A DNA stretch of 64,000 nucleotides from Frigoribacterium sp. JB110 (lineage in GTDB: Bacteria; Actinomycetota; Actinomycetes; Actinomycetales; Microbacteriaceae). The position numbers were made by a program, and so were the translations under genes. Below the pieces are notes generated by a model. That model saw nothing but the letters and a program-made list of their open reading frames with translations, was not told the DNA's origin and did not search any database. Position 1 is the stretch's first letter. Each line of letters begins with the position of its first letter. The stretch is taken from NCBI RefSeq assembly GCF_900163665.1, contig NZ_FUIA01000003.1:55508-119507 (forward strand), given 5' to 3'. Positions 8,608 through 16,832 of this stretch are shown here, one piece after another.

Positions 8608-9240
8608 TCAGGGGAGGAGCGGGATGACCTCGCGCAGGTCGACGGGGCCGATCACGAGAGGGGCCTCGGCGCGCACGCGGGGCTTGGCGTTGAAGGCCAG
8701 ACCGAGGCCGGCTGCCGCGATCATCTTGAGATCGTTGGCGCCGTCGCCGATCGCGATCGTGCGGGTGAGCGGCACGCCGCGCTCGGATGCCCACTCGGCG
8801 AGATGATGCGCCTTGGCGTCGGCGTCGACGATATCGCCGGAGACGTTCCCGGTGAGCACACCGTCGCGCACTTCGAGGCGGTTCGCCCGCCACACGTCGA
8901 CGCCGAGCGTCGGGGCGAGCGAATCGAGGATCTCGTGGAAGCCGCCGGAGACGACGCCGACGGCGCCGCCGCGCTCGTGCACCGCCGCGGTCAGCTCCCG
9001 CACGCCGGGTGTCGGTTCGATGCGAGAGAGCACCCGCTCGAAGGCGCGCGTCGGCACCCCGGCAAGGGCCTGCACACGGGAGCGCAGGCTCGTCGCGAAA
9101 TCGGTCTCGCCGCGCATCGCCGCCTCGGTCGCTGCGGCGACCTCGGCGCCGCGACCGGCCTCGTCCGCGATCAGTTCGATGACCTCATTGCGGATGAGAG
9201 TCGAATCGGCATCAAGAACCACCAGAAAGCGCGTCGTCAC
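8608..9240 (-). CDS. serB: Phosphoserine phosphatase SerB
   Basis: A 210-residue HAD-family phosphatase giving L-serine from phosphoserine in the last step of serine synthesis. The nucleophile motif is VLDADSTLIRNEVIE (first Asp is the nucleophile), motif II is VGVVSGGFHEI, and motifs III/IV are DAKAHHLAEW and IGDGANDLKMIAAAG. It lacks the N-terminal ACT domains found in mycobacterial SerB2. The GTG start at 9240 is chosen because the conserved core begins within seven residues and because a TAGGGT box lies eight bases before it on the minus strand. A TTG two codons upstream is possible. It faces the ABC ATPase gene across a 39-bp divergent promoter. Confidence 0.92.
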   Translation of the reverse strand: MTTRFLVVLDADSTLIRNEVIELIADEAGRGAEVAAATEAAMRGETDFATSLRSRVQALAGVPTRAFERVLSRIEPTPGVRELTAAVHERGGAVGVVSGGFHEILDSLAPTLGVDVWRANRLEVRDGVLTGNVSGDIVDADAKAHHLAEWASERGVPLTRTIAIGDGANDLKMIAAAGLGLAFNAKPRVRAEAPLVIGPVDLREVIPLLP

Positions 9241-9248
9241 AGACAAAG

Positions 9249-9254
9249 ACCCTA
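9249..9254 (-). promoter_or_regulatory. -10 box of serB, leaderless type
   Basis: On the minus strand TAGGGT stands eight bases before the GTG start. It is part of an ACCCTAC/GTAGGGT inverted repeat (9249-9255 and 9266-9272) that provides mirror-image -10 boxes for the two divergent genes. Confidence 0.6.
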
Positions 9255-9266
9255 CCGGCACGCGGG

Positions 9267-9272
9267 TAGGGT
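9267..9272 (+). promoter_or_regulatory. -10 box of the ABC ATPase gene, leaderless type
   Basis: TAGGGT stands seven bases before the ATG at 9280 and mirrors the serB box. The two promoters are so close that RNA polymerase could occupy only one at a time. Confidence 0.6.
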
Positions 9273-9279
9273 GAAAGGC

Positions 9280-10062
9280 ATGGCAAGCGTGCTCGAGTTC
9301 TCCGATGTCGTCGTCCGTCGCGGGGGAAGGAACATCGTCGATGAACTCGACTGGTCGGTGAACGATGACGAGCGCTGGGTCGTGCTCGGCCCGAATGGTG
9401 CGGGCAAGACCACGTTGCTGCAGCTCGCCGACACCTTCATGCACCCCACCTCGGGCGACGTCACGATTCTCGGCGAGACGCTCGGCAAGACCAACGTCTT
9501 CGAGCTGCGCCCGCGTATCGGGTTCACCTCGTCGTCCCTCGCACGCCGCGTACCGGCAGATGAGACGGTGCTGAACGTCGTCATGACCGCGGCGTACTCG
9601 GTGCTCGGGCGCTGGAACGAGGAGTACGAGGGCATCGACGAGGAGCGCGCCCGCGAGGTGCTGCGCGACTGGGCGCTCGATCATCTCGCCGACCGCGTGT
9701 TCGGCACGCTCAGCGACGGCGAGCGCAAGCGGGTCATGATCGCACGAGCGATCATGACCGATCCGGAGCTGCTCCTGCTCGACGAGCCCAGCGCCAGCCT
9801 CGACCTCGGGTCCCGCGAGGTGCTGCTGGGCCTGCTTTCGACGTTCGCCAAGTCGCCGCTGACGCCCGCGATGGTGATGGTCACGCACCACGTCGAGGAG
9901 ATTCCGCCAGGATTCACCCATGTGCTGCTGCTGCGCGAGGGCCGTACCGTCGCCGCCGGCCCGATCGCCGAGACGCTCACGCGTGAGAACCTCACCGAAG
10001 CGTTCGGCATGCAGATCGCGTTGGCCGAGGCCGGCGGACGCTACGCCGCCCGCGCCTACTGA
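9280..10062 (+). CDS. ABC transporter ATP-binding protein, stand-alone
   Basis: A 260-residue ATPase with Walker A GPNGAGKTTLL (about 38-48), signature LSDGERKRVMIARAI and Walker B LLLLDEPSASLDLGS. The D-loop and switch His (MVTHHVEEI) are present. No permease or binding protein adjoins it. The layout is that of a widely kept actinobacterial ATPase related to ModF/YbbA-like proteins whose partner is unknown. A regulatory or soluble role is possible. It shares a divergent promoter region with serB, which may only reflect proximity. Confidence 0.85.
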   Translation: MASVLEFSDVVVRRGGRNIVDELDWSVNDDERWVVLGPNGAGKTTLLQLADTFMHPTSGDVTILGETLGKTNVFELRPRIGFTSSSLARRVPADETVLNVVMTAAYSVLGRWNEEYEGIDEERAREVLRDWALDHLADRVFGTLSDGERKRVMIARAIMTDPELLLLDEPSASLDLGSREVLLGLLSTFAKSPLTPAMVMVTHHVEEIPPGFTHVLLLREGRTVAAGPIAETLTRENLTEAFGMQIALAEAGGRYAARAY

Positions 10063-10271
10063 ACGGCGCGCAGGCACTGCGCTGACTGCGTCGTCCTCGT
10101 CGGCGCATTCATCTGCGTCTTCCTTGTCCGCCTTTTCTGCGCCGCATCGGTGACGAACCGCTCAGGCGGCGCCTGCTCGGCTCTGGTAAGCTTGCTCGTT
10201 GGCGCTCGAGGTGCGCCCGCGGGCCGCGGCCCGTGCTTCCCTCCTCACATCGACTCCCGCAAGGACTTCTC

Positions 10272-10520
10272 ATGCAGCATGACATCCACCCCGAGTACAA
10301 CTCCGTCGTCTTCCGCGACCTGGGTTCGGGCACCACGTTCCTGACGCGCTCGACCGCGAAGAGCAGCAAGACGATCGAGCTCGACGGCACCGAGTACCCG
10401 GTGATCGACGTCGAGATCTCCTCGGCTTCGCACCCGTTCTACACGGGCAAGCAGCGCATCATGGACTCGGCCGGCCGTGTCGAGAAGTTCAACCAGCGCT
10501 TCAAGGGCTTCGGCAAGTAA
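10272..10520 (+). CDS. rpmE2: 50S ribosomal protein L31 type B
   Basis: An 82-residue ribosomal protein starting [20 protein letters not shown]. It lacks the CxxC zinc-binding cysteines of the zinc-containing L31, so it is the zinc-independent type B paralogue that replaces the normal protein when zinc is scarce in many bacteria. AAGGAC sits eight bases before the ATG. The gene ends with a strong bidirectional terminator. No Zur-box-like AT-rich palindrome is evident in the 209-bp upstream region, which holds a possible -10 (TAAGCT near 10187). Confidence 0.95.
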   Translation: MQHDIHPEYNSVVFRDLGSGTTFLTRSTAKSSKTIELDGTEYPVIDVEISSASHPFYTGKQRIMDSAGRVEKFNQRFKGFGK

Positions 10521-10527
10521 TTCCGTC

Positions 10528-10571
10528 GCACGAAAAAGGCCCGCTTCGAATGAAGCGGGCCTTTTTCGTGC
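10528..10571. terminator. Bidirectional intrinsic terminator between rpmE2 and the SDR gene
   Basis: A 20-bp perfect stem (GCACGAAAAAGGCCCGCTTC and its complement, loop GAAT) with an A-run on the left arm and a T-run on the right serves both convergent genes. Confidence 0.9.
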
Positions 10572-10581
10572 ATCGCGGACA

Positions 10582-11322
10582 TCAGATCGCGGTGAAGCCA
10601 CCGTCCATCAGCGCATTGGTGCCGGTGACCATCGCAGCCTCGTCGCTGGCGAGGTACGCGATCAGGCCTGCGACCTCCTCGGGCTGGGCGAAGCGACCGA
10701 CCGGAATCTCCGCCTTCGCGCGCTCGCCCTTCTCTCCGGCCCACGCAGCCTTGCCCAGCGGTGTCTCGACGACGGTGGGGGAGACCGCGTTCACCGTGAC
10801 GCCGTCGCGTGCCCACTCGCGGGCGAGCACGCGCGTGAGGCCGACGACTGCTGCCTTGCTGGCGCAGTACGCGGCGTGCTCGTCGAGACCGATCACAGAC
10901 GCCTGCGAAGCGAGGTTGACGATGCGGCCGTAGCCTGCCTCGGTCATCACACGGCCCGCGGCCTGGGCCATGTAGAACGTGCCGGAGAGATTGATGTCCA
11001 TGGTCAGCTGCCAGCGCGACGCCGGCACATCGAGCGCCTTGTCGAGCAGCGCGACGCCCGCGGAGTTCACCAGGATGTGCGGCGTGCCGACCGCGTCGAT
11101 CGCCTCGTCGAAGACGCGCGCGGCGGCCTCGGGGTCCGTCAGGTCGGCGACGATTCCGTGGTGACCGTCGCCGGGGAGGTCGCGGACGATCTCGCCTACG
11201 CCGTCGTTGACATCGACGCCCACGATCGTCGCACCGCGCTCGGCGAGGTGCTCGGCGACCGTGAGCCCGATTCCGCTGGCGGCACCCGTGACGACCGCGA
11301 TGCGGCCCGTGAAGGCACTCAC
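10582..11322 (-). CDS. dthD: SDR oxidoreductase, probable D-threitol (polyol) dehydrogenase
   Basis: A 246-residue classical short-chain dehydrogenase. The cofactor loop is [17 protein letters not shown] (about 9-25) with an acidic residue after beta-2 (VDVND) that favours NAD. The active site has NLASQAS and the YCASK catalytic Tyr/Lys, and the C-terminus is DGGFTAI. The stretch [20 protein letters not shown] resembles the substrate loop of D-threitol dehydrogenase (DthD) and D-arabitol/glycerol dehydrogenase GolD as I remember them. The GTG at 11322 overlaps the stop of the RpiB-like gene by four bases. Oxidation of D-threitol to D-erythrulose would feed the kinase and isomerase of the same operon. 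Other polyols are possible. Confidence 0.7.
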   Translation of the reverse strand: MSAFTGRIAVVTGAASGIGLTVAEHLAERGATIVGVDVNDGVGEIVRDLPGDGHHGIVADLTDPEAAARVFDEAIDAVGTPHILVNSAGVALLDKALDVPASRWQLTMDINLSGTFYMAQAAGRVMTEAGYGRIVNLASQASVIGLDEHAAYCASKAAVVGLTRVLAREWARDGVTVNAVSPTVVETPLGKAAWAGEKGERAKAEIPVGRFAQPEEVAGLIAYLASDEAAMVTGTNALMDGGFTAI

Positions 11323-11780
11323 TTCTCGTACTCCGTGATCGCGCACACCTTCTCGTACGACGCGCTGGACGGGTCGAAGGTGTAGCCGAGCCATTCCTTT
11401 GCGAGACGGCGGGCGAGTTCGATGCCGATGACGCGCTGCCCCATGCAGAGCACCTGGGCATCGTTGGAGAGCACGGAACGCTCAACCGAGAAGGAATCGT
11501 GGGCGGTGACGGCCCGGATGCCCTGAACTTTGTTGGCGGAGATGGCCACGCCGAGGCCGGTGCCGCAGATCAGGATCGCCCTGTCCGCCTCGCCGTTCGC
11601 GACTTTGCGCGCCGCCTCCACAGCGACGTGCGGGTACATGGTGTGCCCGTCGGCGGCGACGCCGACGTCGGCGACCGAGACGACGCGGGCGTCCGCCTCG
11701 AGGTCGGCCTTGATGATCTCCTTGTAGTCGAAGCCGGCGTCATCGCTGCCGACGACGAGGCGGAGCTGTGAGTCGCTCAT
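11319..11780 (-). CDS. derI: RpiB/LacB-family isomerase, probable D-erythrulose 4-phosphate isomerase (copy 1)
   Basis: A 153-residue sugar-phosphate isomerase of the RpiB family. The catalytic Cys72 lies in [13 protein letters not shown], with the phosphate-binding loop [10 protein letters not shown] near the N-terminus and the C-terminal [19 protein letters not shown]. The tetrose-specific members (DerI/EryI) convert D-erythrulose 4-phosphate to D-erythrose 4-phosphate. This assignment follows from the kinase and polyol dehydrogenase beside it, since fold alone would also allow ribose 5-phosphate isomerase. AGGACA precedes the ATG. A 203-bp stretch is nearly identical at the DNA level to the second copy at 52.2-52.6 kb. 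Confidence 0.72.
   Translation of the reverse strand: MSDSQLRLVVGSDDAGFDYKEIIKADLEADARVVSVADVGVAADGHTMYPHVAVEAARKVANGEADRAILICGTGLGVAISANKVQGIRAVTAHDSFSVERSVLSNDAQVLCMGQRVIGIELARRLAKEWLGYTFDPSSASYEKVCAITEYEK
11371..11573. repeat. Near-identical patch shared with 52243-52445
   Basis: Direct comparison shows 195 of 203 bases identical to 52243-52445, with a 77-bp perfect run at 11497-11573. The flanking parts of the two genes are clearly more diverged, which points to recent gene conversion rather than simple duplication. Confidence 0.85.
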
Positions 11781-11835
11781 TGCGTGTCCTTGTCTTCTCG
11801 GTCCTTGGCCGCTCCGAATGTCGCGGCCTGATTGT

Positions 11836-13527
11836 TCAGTTCGTGAATCGCGCCAGGGCGCTCACGATCAGCGCGAACGAGGTCGCGCCGGGGTCCGACG
11901 TGCCCACGCTCTTCTCGGCGAGCGGTCGGGCGCGTCCCTTCCGCGGGGTGAGGCCCGCGGTGGCGCGTGCGGCAGCCTCGGCGGCATCCGCACCGGAGGC
12001 CCACGCCGCACCGACGCCGTCTGCGATGCCCTCGCGCAGTGCCTCGCGGAACGGCAGCGCGGCATCGATGATCGTCTTGTCGCCGATCTCCGCGCGACCC
12101 AGGTCGAGCATCGCGTCGACGAAGGCATCGACGGCGCGCACGGCGTCATCCGGCGCGTAGGCGTCGCGGTCGTCGCCGAGCGCCCGCCCCGCTGCTTCGA
12201 GCGCGGCACCCCACAGCACGCCCGATGTGCCGCCGGCCGCGGCGGCCCACGCACGGCCCGCCTGCAGCAGCGCCCATCCGGGGCCCGACTCTTCGAGGCG
12301 TTCCGTCGCGGCGACGGCCGCCTGCGCGCCCTTGACCATGCCGCGGCCGTGATCGCCGTCGCCGGCGATCGCATCGATACGCCCGAGCTCATCCTCGGCC
12401 TCGACGAGGACGTCGCGGATGATGCGCAGGGCCTCGGCGGTCAGCGGCGAGAGCCGTGCCGCCGCAGGAGTCGGTGTCGGTGCGAGCTCGTCGTCGTCGG
12501 CGCCGGAAGTGCGTGCGGCGGGAACCAGGGCAGCCAGGGGAGATGCCTGCTTCCGGTAGCCCGGAGCATATGCGTCGGCGTGCCATGCGTGCTCGAGGTC
12601 GTCATCGAGCCACATCAGCGTGAGCGAGCACCCGCCCATGTCGAGGCTGGTGACGAGTTCGCCCACCTCAGGCTCAACCGGTTCGAGACCCGCATCCGCC
12701 AGCAGCGGCCGGATCTCGTTCCACAGCAGGAACAGCTCTTCGTACTTCGTGGTGCCGAGACCGTTGACGATCGCGGCGACCCTGTTCCCGCCGTCGGACG
12801 GCCGGTCGGCGAGCAGCCCGTCGACGAGCAGTCCGGCGAGCTCGCGTGCGGTCGCGACGGGCTCGTCACGGATGCCCGGTTCGCCGTGGATGCCGAGGCC
12901 GACGCCCATCTGGCGCTCCGGCACACGGAACAGCGGCTCCGCGGCACCCGGCATCGTGCATCCGGAGAAGGCGACGCCGAAGGAGCGCGTGGCGGCGTTC
13001 GCGGCGCGGCCGATGCGCTCGACCTCATCGATGTCGTGTCCGGCCGCGGCTGCGGCACCGAGGGACTTGAACACGGTGAAGTCACCGGCGATGCCCCGGC
13101 GCTCCGATTCCTTCGGCGACGATGCGACATCGTCCGTGACGAGCACGATGCGCGCGTCGATGTCCTCGCGGCGCAGACGCTCCGCTGCGATGCCGAAGTT
13201 CATCACATCGCCCGCGTAGTTGCCGAAGGTGAGGATCACGCCGCGGCCCTGGTCTGCGGCCTTGGCCACCGAGTACACCTGCGCGGCGGACGGCGAGGTG
13301 AAGATGTTGCCGACCACGGCGCCCGATGCGAACCCGGGACCGACGAGACCGGCGAACGCCGGGTAGTGGCCGGATCCGCCTCCGACGACCACCGCGACGA
13401 TCGGGTCGTCGCCGCGGTGCGCGACCACCCCGCCCGGAACGCCCGTGAGGCGATCGGCGTAGAGCGACACGAAGCCCTCGAGCTGATCCTCGGCGAACTC
13501 CGCCGGGTCGTTGAAGATGGTGGTCAT
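11836..13527 (-). CDS. derK: Dak-type ketose kinase, probable D-erythrulose 4-kinase
   Basis: A 563-residue fusion of a DhaK-type substrate domain (1 to about 330) and a DhaL-type nucleotide domain (about 365-563). His214 in GLGIHGEPG is the residue that binds the substrate carbonyl covalently in dihydroxyacetone kinases. [15 protein letters not shown] (49-63) shapes the pocket. The Mg/ATP site is [11 protein letters not shown] (387-397) with GGTSG and [11 protein letters not shown]-dependent Dak enzymes act on dihydroxyacetone or tetruloses. The neighbouring polyol SDR and RpiB-like isomerase favour D-erythrulose, as in the DerK branch of mycobacterial tetritol use. It follows the binding-protein gene by four bases, and its ribosome binding site lies inside that gene's end. 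Confidence 0.75.
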   Translation of the reverse strand: MTTIFNDPAEFAEDQLEGFVSLYADRLTGVPGGVVAHRGDDPIVAVVVGGGSGHYPAFAGLVGPGFASGAVVGNIFTSPSAAQVYSVAKAADQGRGVILTFGNYAGDVMNFGIAAERLRREDIDARIVLVTDDVASSPKESERRGIAGDFTVFKSLGAAAAAGHDIDEVERIGRAANAATRSFGVAFSGCTMPGAAEPLFRVPERQMGVGLGIHGEPGIRDEPVATARELAGLLVDGLLADRPSDGGNRVAAIVNGLGTTKYEELFLLWNEIRPLLADAGLEPVEPEVGELVTSLDMGGCSLTLMWLDDDLEHAWHADAYAPGYRKQASPLAALVPAARTSGADDDELAPTPTPAAARLSPLTAEALRIIRDVLVEAEDELGRIDAIAGDGDHGRGMVKGAQAAVAATERLEESGPGWALLQAGRAWAAAAGGTSGVLWGAALEAAGRALGDDRDAYAPDDAVRAVDAFVDAMLDLGRAEIGDKTIIDAALPFREALREGIADGVGAAWASGADAAEAAARATAGLTPRKGRARPLAEKSVGTSDPGATSFALIVSALARFTN

Positions 13528-13531
13528 CGGA

Positions 13532-14584
13532 TCAGCGCTCCTGTCCCTCGAGGCCCTCGTACGCGATGTTCTCCGCCGCGAGGTTCTCGTCGATCAGCGT
13601 CGGCAGGTTCTCGAGGAAGGGGTCGCGCTCCGTGACGACGTTCTTCATGGTGTCTTCGACGTTGTCGGCGGTGACCGCGGGCATCGTGTAGACGGGCTCG
13701 AGGGGAACGTCCTCGCCGCGAACCAGACCGGCGGCGACGGCGAGACCTGATGCGAGCTCGACAGTGCCGTGCTGCAACGAGGTGCCGATGAAGTCGCCGC
13801 TCTCCACAGCGCGCAGGCCGTCTTCGATTCCGTCGATGCCGACGATCGGCACGTCGTCGATTCCGGCCTCCTTCAGTGCCTGCAGCGCGCCGAGGCCCAT
13901 GTCGTCGTTCTGTGAGATGACACCGTCGATGTCGTCGCCGAAGGCGGAGATCCAGTTGCCCATCTTGTTGACCGCCTCAGCGCGGTTCCAGTTCGCCGTG
14001 TCCTTGGCCAGCACCTCGATGCCGGGGTTCTCCTCGAGGACGCTGTCGATGCCGGCGCCGCGGTTGATCTCCGGGGAGGAGCCGAGCGGTCCCTGGAAGA
14101 TCACGACATTGCCCTCGCCGCCGAGCTCGTCGACCATCATCTGTGCCTCCTGCGCGCCAGCGGCGACATCATCCGGCTGCACGCTCGCGTCGACGTCGAC
14201 GCCCGTCAGCGCAGTGTTCACCGCGATCACGGGAATGTCCGCTCCCTGCGCCGCGGCGACCTGCGGCTCGAGCGTGTCGGCCTGCACCGGAACGATGATG
14301 ATCGCGTCGACGCCGGCGCTGACGTACTGGTCGACCTGGTCGGCCTGCGCCGTCACGTCGTTGCCCGCGGAGTTCCACTGCAGGTCGATGTCGTTGGCCT
14401 CGGCGTAGCGCTCCATGCCCTCCCTGCCCTGGGTGATGAACGACGACATGTCGTACACCGAGACGCCGACGGTGATCGTGTCAGCTCCTGCGCTCGGGTC
14501 GCCCGCGCCGCAGCCGGCGAGTGAGACGGCCGTGCCGGCGGCAACAGCGGCGGTGGCAAGGCGGATGGTCAGTGAACGCTTCAT
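13532..14584 (-). CDS. Ribose-type sugar/polyol-binding lipoprotein without its own permease
   Basis: A 350-residue Peripla_BP_4 (RbsB-type) binding protein. The lipobox ends at Cys25 (SLAGC), followed by a short Ala/Gly linker and [23 protein letters not shown], the first strand and ligand segment. Later strands [21 protein letters not shown] and [18 protein letters not shown] are typical of the family. GAAGGAG lies eight bases before the ATG. No permease or ATPase is nearby, so it probably uses the ABC core at 54.6-57.2 kb or one elsewhere in the genome; this is inference. It is encoded between the SorC regulator and the kinase of the D-erythrulose operon. Confidence 0.85.
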   Translation of the reverse strand: MKRSLTIRLATAAVAAGTAVSLAGCGAGDPSAGADTITVGVSVYDMSSFITQGREGMERYAEANDIDLQWNSAGNDVTAQADQVDQYVSAGVDAIIIVPVQADTLEPQVAAAQGADIPVIAVNTALTGVDVDASVQPDDVAAGAQEAQMMVDELGGEGNVVIFQGPLGSSPEINRGAGIDSVLEENPGIEVLAKDTANWNRAEAVNKMGNWISAFGDDIDGVISQNDDMGLGALQALKEAGIDDVPIVGIDGIEDGLRAVESGDFIGTSLQHGTVELASGLAVAAGLVRGEDVPLEPVYTMPAVTADNVEDTMKNVVTERDPFLENLPTLIDENLAAENIAYEGLEGQER

Positions 14585-14644
14585 CGCGTGCTCCTTCGTC
14601 GATGGGAGGGATCCGGGGACCGCTGACGGGCGGCGGATGATCCG

Positions 14645-14686
14645 ACGATAGACCGCCGTCTGCTCAGAATGCGAATGTGCTGCTCA
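14645..14686 (-). promoter_or_regulatory. Promoter with possible SorC-type operator
   Basis: Two direct TGCTCA copies start at 14661 and 14681, 20 bp (two helical turns) apart. A TATCGT box (minus strand, 14645-14650) lies just downstream in the direction of the binding-protein gene. This fits a two-site operator next to the operon promoter, controlled by the SorC-family gene on its other side. No clear -35 is seen. Confidence 0.35.
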
Positions 14687-14748
14687 AGTGTGCACGTCGA
14701 GGTTGCGAGGTGCCGTCGTTGCTCACGTGAGCGCGGCGAACGTGAGTG

Positions 14749-15684
14749 CTACTGCTCGAGCAGGCGGTACGCCGTGAACGTGTCGGTGATGGCGGCGGTC
14801 ATCAGTCCGGAACGCAGCACGGCGCGCAGCGCGCGAGTCTTCGACGGGCCGCCTGCGATCGCCACGCGGGAACGGACGGCGCGCAGCTGCCGATCGGAGA
14901 TGGCGATGCAGCGCGCGTCGAGGTCGTGCAGGATCTCGCCGTCCTCGGCGATCAGCGTGGACGCCACCTCTGCTGCCACACCGCGGGCGCGCAGTCGGCG
15001 TCGGTCCTCGTCGGTGACGGCGGGGTTGATCATCATCAGCGAGTTCGGCGGGTCCCACGAGCCGACGGCGCAGAGGGCGACCGTGACCTTTCCGAACTGA
15101 TCGATCGCAGCGCGGGCGCCCGGCTGTCGCCGCACGCCCTGTGCAGCCTCCGTGTCGCTCATGACCAAGGAGGCATAGATCGGCCACGGGCGTACGTCGG
15201 GCAGTGCCGCCAGCGACCGGATGACTTCGAGGCCGCTCTCGAGGATCGGACCCGCGATACCTGCGAGCTGGACGACATCACGGCACGGCAGGTGCGTGAG
15301 CTTGCTCGCCATCACGTTCAGCGTTCTGCCGGAGGTGAGCCCGAGCACGTCGTCCGGACGCACCAGCTCCTCGACCATCGTGGCCGCCGCAGCGCCCAGG
15401 CCCAGCTGCGCGTCGGCATCGGTGTCGGCGGACTGTTCGAACACGACGGCGTGCTCCAAGCCGTAGTGGGCGGCCAGTCGACCTGACAGTTCGACGTCGA
15501 CTCCGGGCGACGCGACGATCTCGAACCGGATGATGCCGCGTTCGACCGCCTCATCGAGCATCCGGCCGATCTTGAATCGGCTCAGGCCGGTCTCCTCAGC
15601 GATCTGAATGCGCGACTTGCGCCGCACGTAGTGCTCGCGGGCGATGTGCGCGAGCTGCACGCTGGAGAGCGGACCGGTGGACAT
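14749..15684 (-). CDS. SorC/DeoR-family sugar-binding transcriptional regulator
   Basis: A 311-residue regulator. The N-terminal winged helix (RKSRIQIAEETGLSRFKIGRMLDEA, positions about 20-44) is of the SorC type. The remaining 250 residues form the sugar-phosphate-binding domain, with LGLTSGRTLNVMASKL resembling the NagB-like phosphate loop. In Brucella the erythritol repressor EryD belongs to the same family. It is the first gene of the leftward operon with the binding protein, kinase, RpiB-like isomerase and SDR, and most likely senses a phosphorylated tetrulose. The start at 15684 lacks a good ribosome binding site. The divergence of 164 bp from the next gene allows a separate promoter. 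Confidence 0.82.
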   Translation of the reverse strand: MSTGPLSSVQLAHIAREHYVRRKSRIQIAEETGLSRFKIGRMLDEAVERGIIRFEIVASPGVDVELSGRLAAHYGLEHAVVFEQSADTDADAQLGLGAAAATMVEELVRPDDVLGLTSGRTLNVMASKLTHLPCRDVVQLAGIAGPILESGLEVIRSLAALPDVRPWPIYASLVMSDTEAAQGVRRQPGARAAIDQFGKVTVALCAVGSWDPPNSLMMINPAVTDEDRRRLRARGVAAEVASTLIAEDGEILHDLDARCIAISDRQLRAVRSRVAIAGGPSKTRALRAVLRSGLMTAAITDTFTAYRLLEQ

Positions 15685-15712
15685 AGCCGGTGAATATACC
15701 CGAAGAGCCGCC

Positions 15713-16639
15713 TCAGCGGACGGGCCACGTGCCGTCGAGGGCGTCCGACGGCTCCAATCGGCCCACCCTGACGAGATACTCCGTGAGGCTCTCTGCCTGT
15801 TCGCGGGCCCATACGATCTGCTGATCGTGCAGGGCGTCGAGAGTGTCGGGGAGCTCATCGGCGAAGCGCTCTGCGATGGCGATCGCGATCCGGCCCGCTG
15901 CGATCGCGTCGGCTGATGCCTCATGGGCGTCGTCGAGTGCGACGCCGTAGTGCTCCGCCGCGCGATCGAGCGTGCGCTTGCCCTTGCGATACCGGTCCAC
16001 CGCTTTGTCGACGACGAACGGGTCGATGATCGGGCGAGGGGCGTCCAGGGGCGGCAGCGCATGCCGTGCCGCCTCATGTCGAAGCAGGGAAAGGTCGAAT
16101 GCCGCGTTGTATGCCACAACCGGAATGTTCTCGGCGAGCAGCAGGCGCAGGGTCTCGACGATCTCTGCGACGACGTCGCCGGCGGGGCGCCCCTCCGTTC
16201 TGGCGCGTTCCGTGCTGATGCCGTGGACGGCGGCAGCGGCATCCGGAATCTCGATTCCCGGATCGGCGATCCAGCTCGAGGTGCGTCCGACCTGGCCGTC
16301 GGCATCGACGACGCCGACGAACGCTGTCACGATCCTGTCGTTCTCGACGTCGACGCCTGTCGTCTCCAGGTCGAATACCGCGACGCTCCCCAGCAGCGGC
16401 CCGGTCGAATCCATGTCGGGGAGCAGGTCCGCCGACGAGTCCGTCGTGCTGGGGCCGACCGGCGAAGCCGCCTGCGGCGTGGATGCTGAGGCAGCTGCTG
16501 TGGAATCGGGCGCGTGAGGGGGCGCTTGTGCGACCGACGCCGGGGCAGCACGTGCTGTGGCCGTGGGCTGCGAGCCGGAGGGTCGTTCCACGTCCGTCAG
16601 ATCGAACAGCGGCGGGGGATCGGGCCAGCGGACGCTCAT
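15713..16639 (-). CDS. DnaQ-like 3'-5' exonuclease
   Basis: A 308-residue DEDDh exonuclease. Motif Exo I is VAVFDLETTGVD (about residues 86-97), Exo II is VVAYNAAFDLSLL, and Exo III is ALDDAHEASADAIAAG. The first 80 residues are a Pro/Ala/Ser-rich, probably disordered tail, which is unusual for the polymerase III epsilon subunit, so this may be a stand-alone proofreading or RNA-trimming enzyme. The core of about 180 residues matches the family, followed by a helical C-terminal extension. The ATG at 16639 is preceded six bases upstream by TATCGT, a leaderless promoter. It is not part of the sugar operon that starts 28 bp downstream. Confidence 0.88.
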   Translation of the reverse strand: MSVRWPDPPPLFDLTDVERPSGSQPTATARAAPASVAQAPPHAPDSTAAASASTPQAASPVGPSTTDSSADLLPDMDSTGPLLGSVAVFDLETTGVDVENDRIVTAFVGVVDADGQVGRTSSWIADPGIEIPDAAAAVHGISTERARTEGRPAGDVVAEIVETLRLLLAENIPVVAYNAAFDLSLLRHEAARHALPPLDAPRPIIDPFVVDKAVDRYRKGKRTLDRAAEHYGVALDDAHEASADAIAAGRIAIAIAERFADELPDTLDALHDQQIVWAREQAESLTEYLVRVGRLEPSDALDGTWPVR

Positions 16640-16645
16640 GCGGCA

Positions 16646-16651
16646 ACGATA
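16646..16651 (-). promoter_or_regulatory. -10 box of the exonuclease gene, leaderless type
   Basis: TATCGT on the minus strand, six bases before the ATG at 16639. Confidence 0.5.
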
Positions 16652-16820
16652 GGTCGCCTGCCGCGGGAAATCACCCCGCCGCGCCGCGCGGTGCACGGCC
16701 CGCGGCTTGCGCGCCTGTGGATCGGGCCGCGGGCTTGATCGGCGTCGTCCGGGGCGACGCGAGCCGTTCGGCATCTCCGCGCGAGACGGCAGAGGGCCGG
16801 AGCGCGGGAGGAGCGGCTAC

Positions 16821-16826
16821 TAGAGT
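16821..16826 (+). promoter_or_regulatory. -10 box of the alpha/beta hydrolase gene, leaderless type
   Basis: TAGAGT, six bases before the GTG at 16833. A GGGAGGAG stretch 16-23 bases before the start is too far for a ribosome binding site. Confidence 0.55.
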
Positions 16827-16832
16827 TGTGAT

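Noticed and set aside
6047..8893. Long minus-strand frame of more than 900 codons across uvrB
   Set aside because: It mirrors the codon phase of uvrB, has the composition of a GC-rich shadow frame and no recognisable motif.
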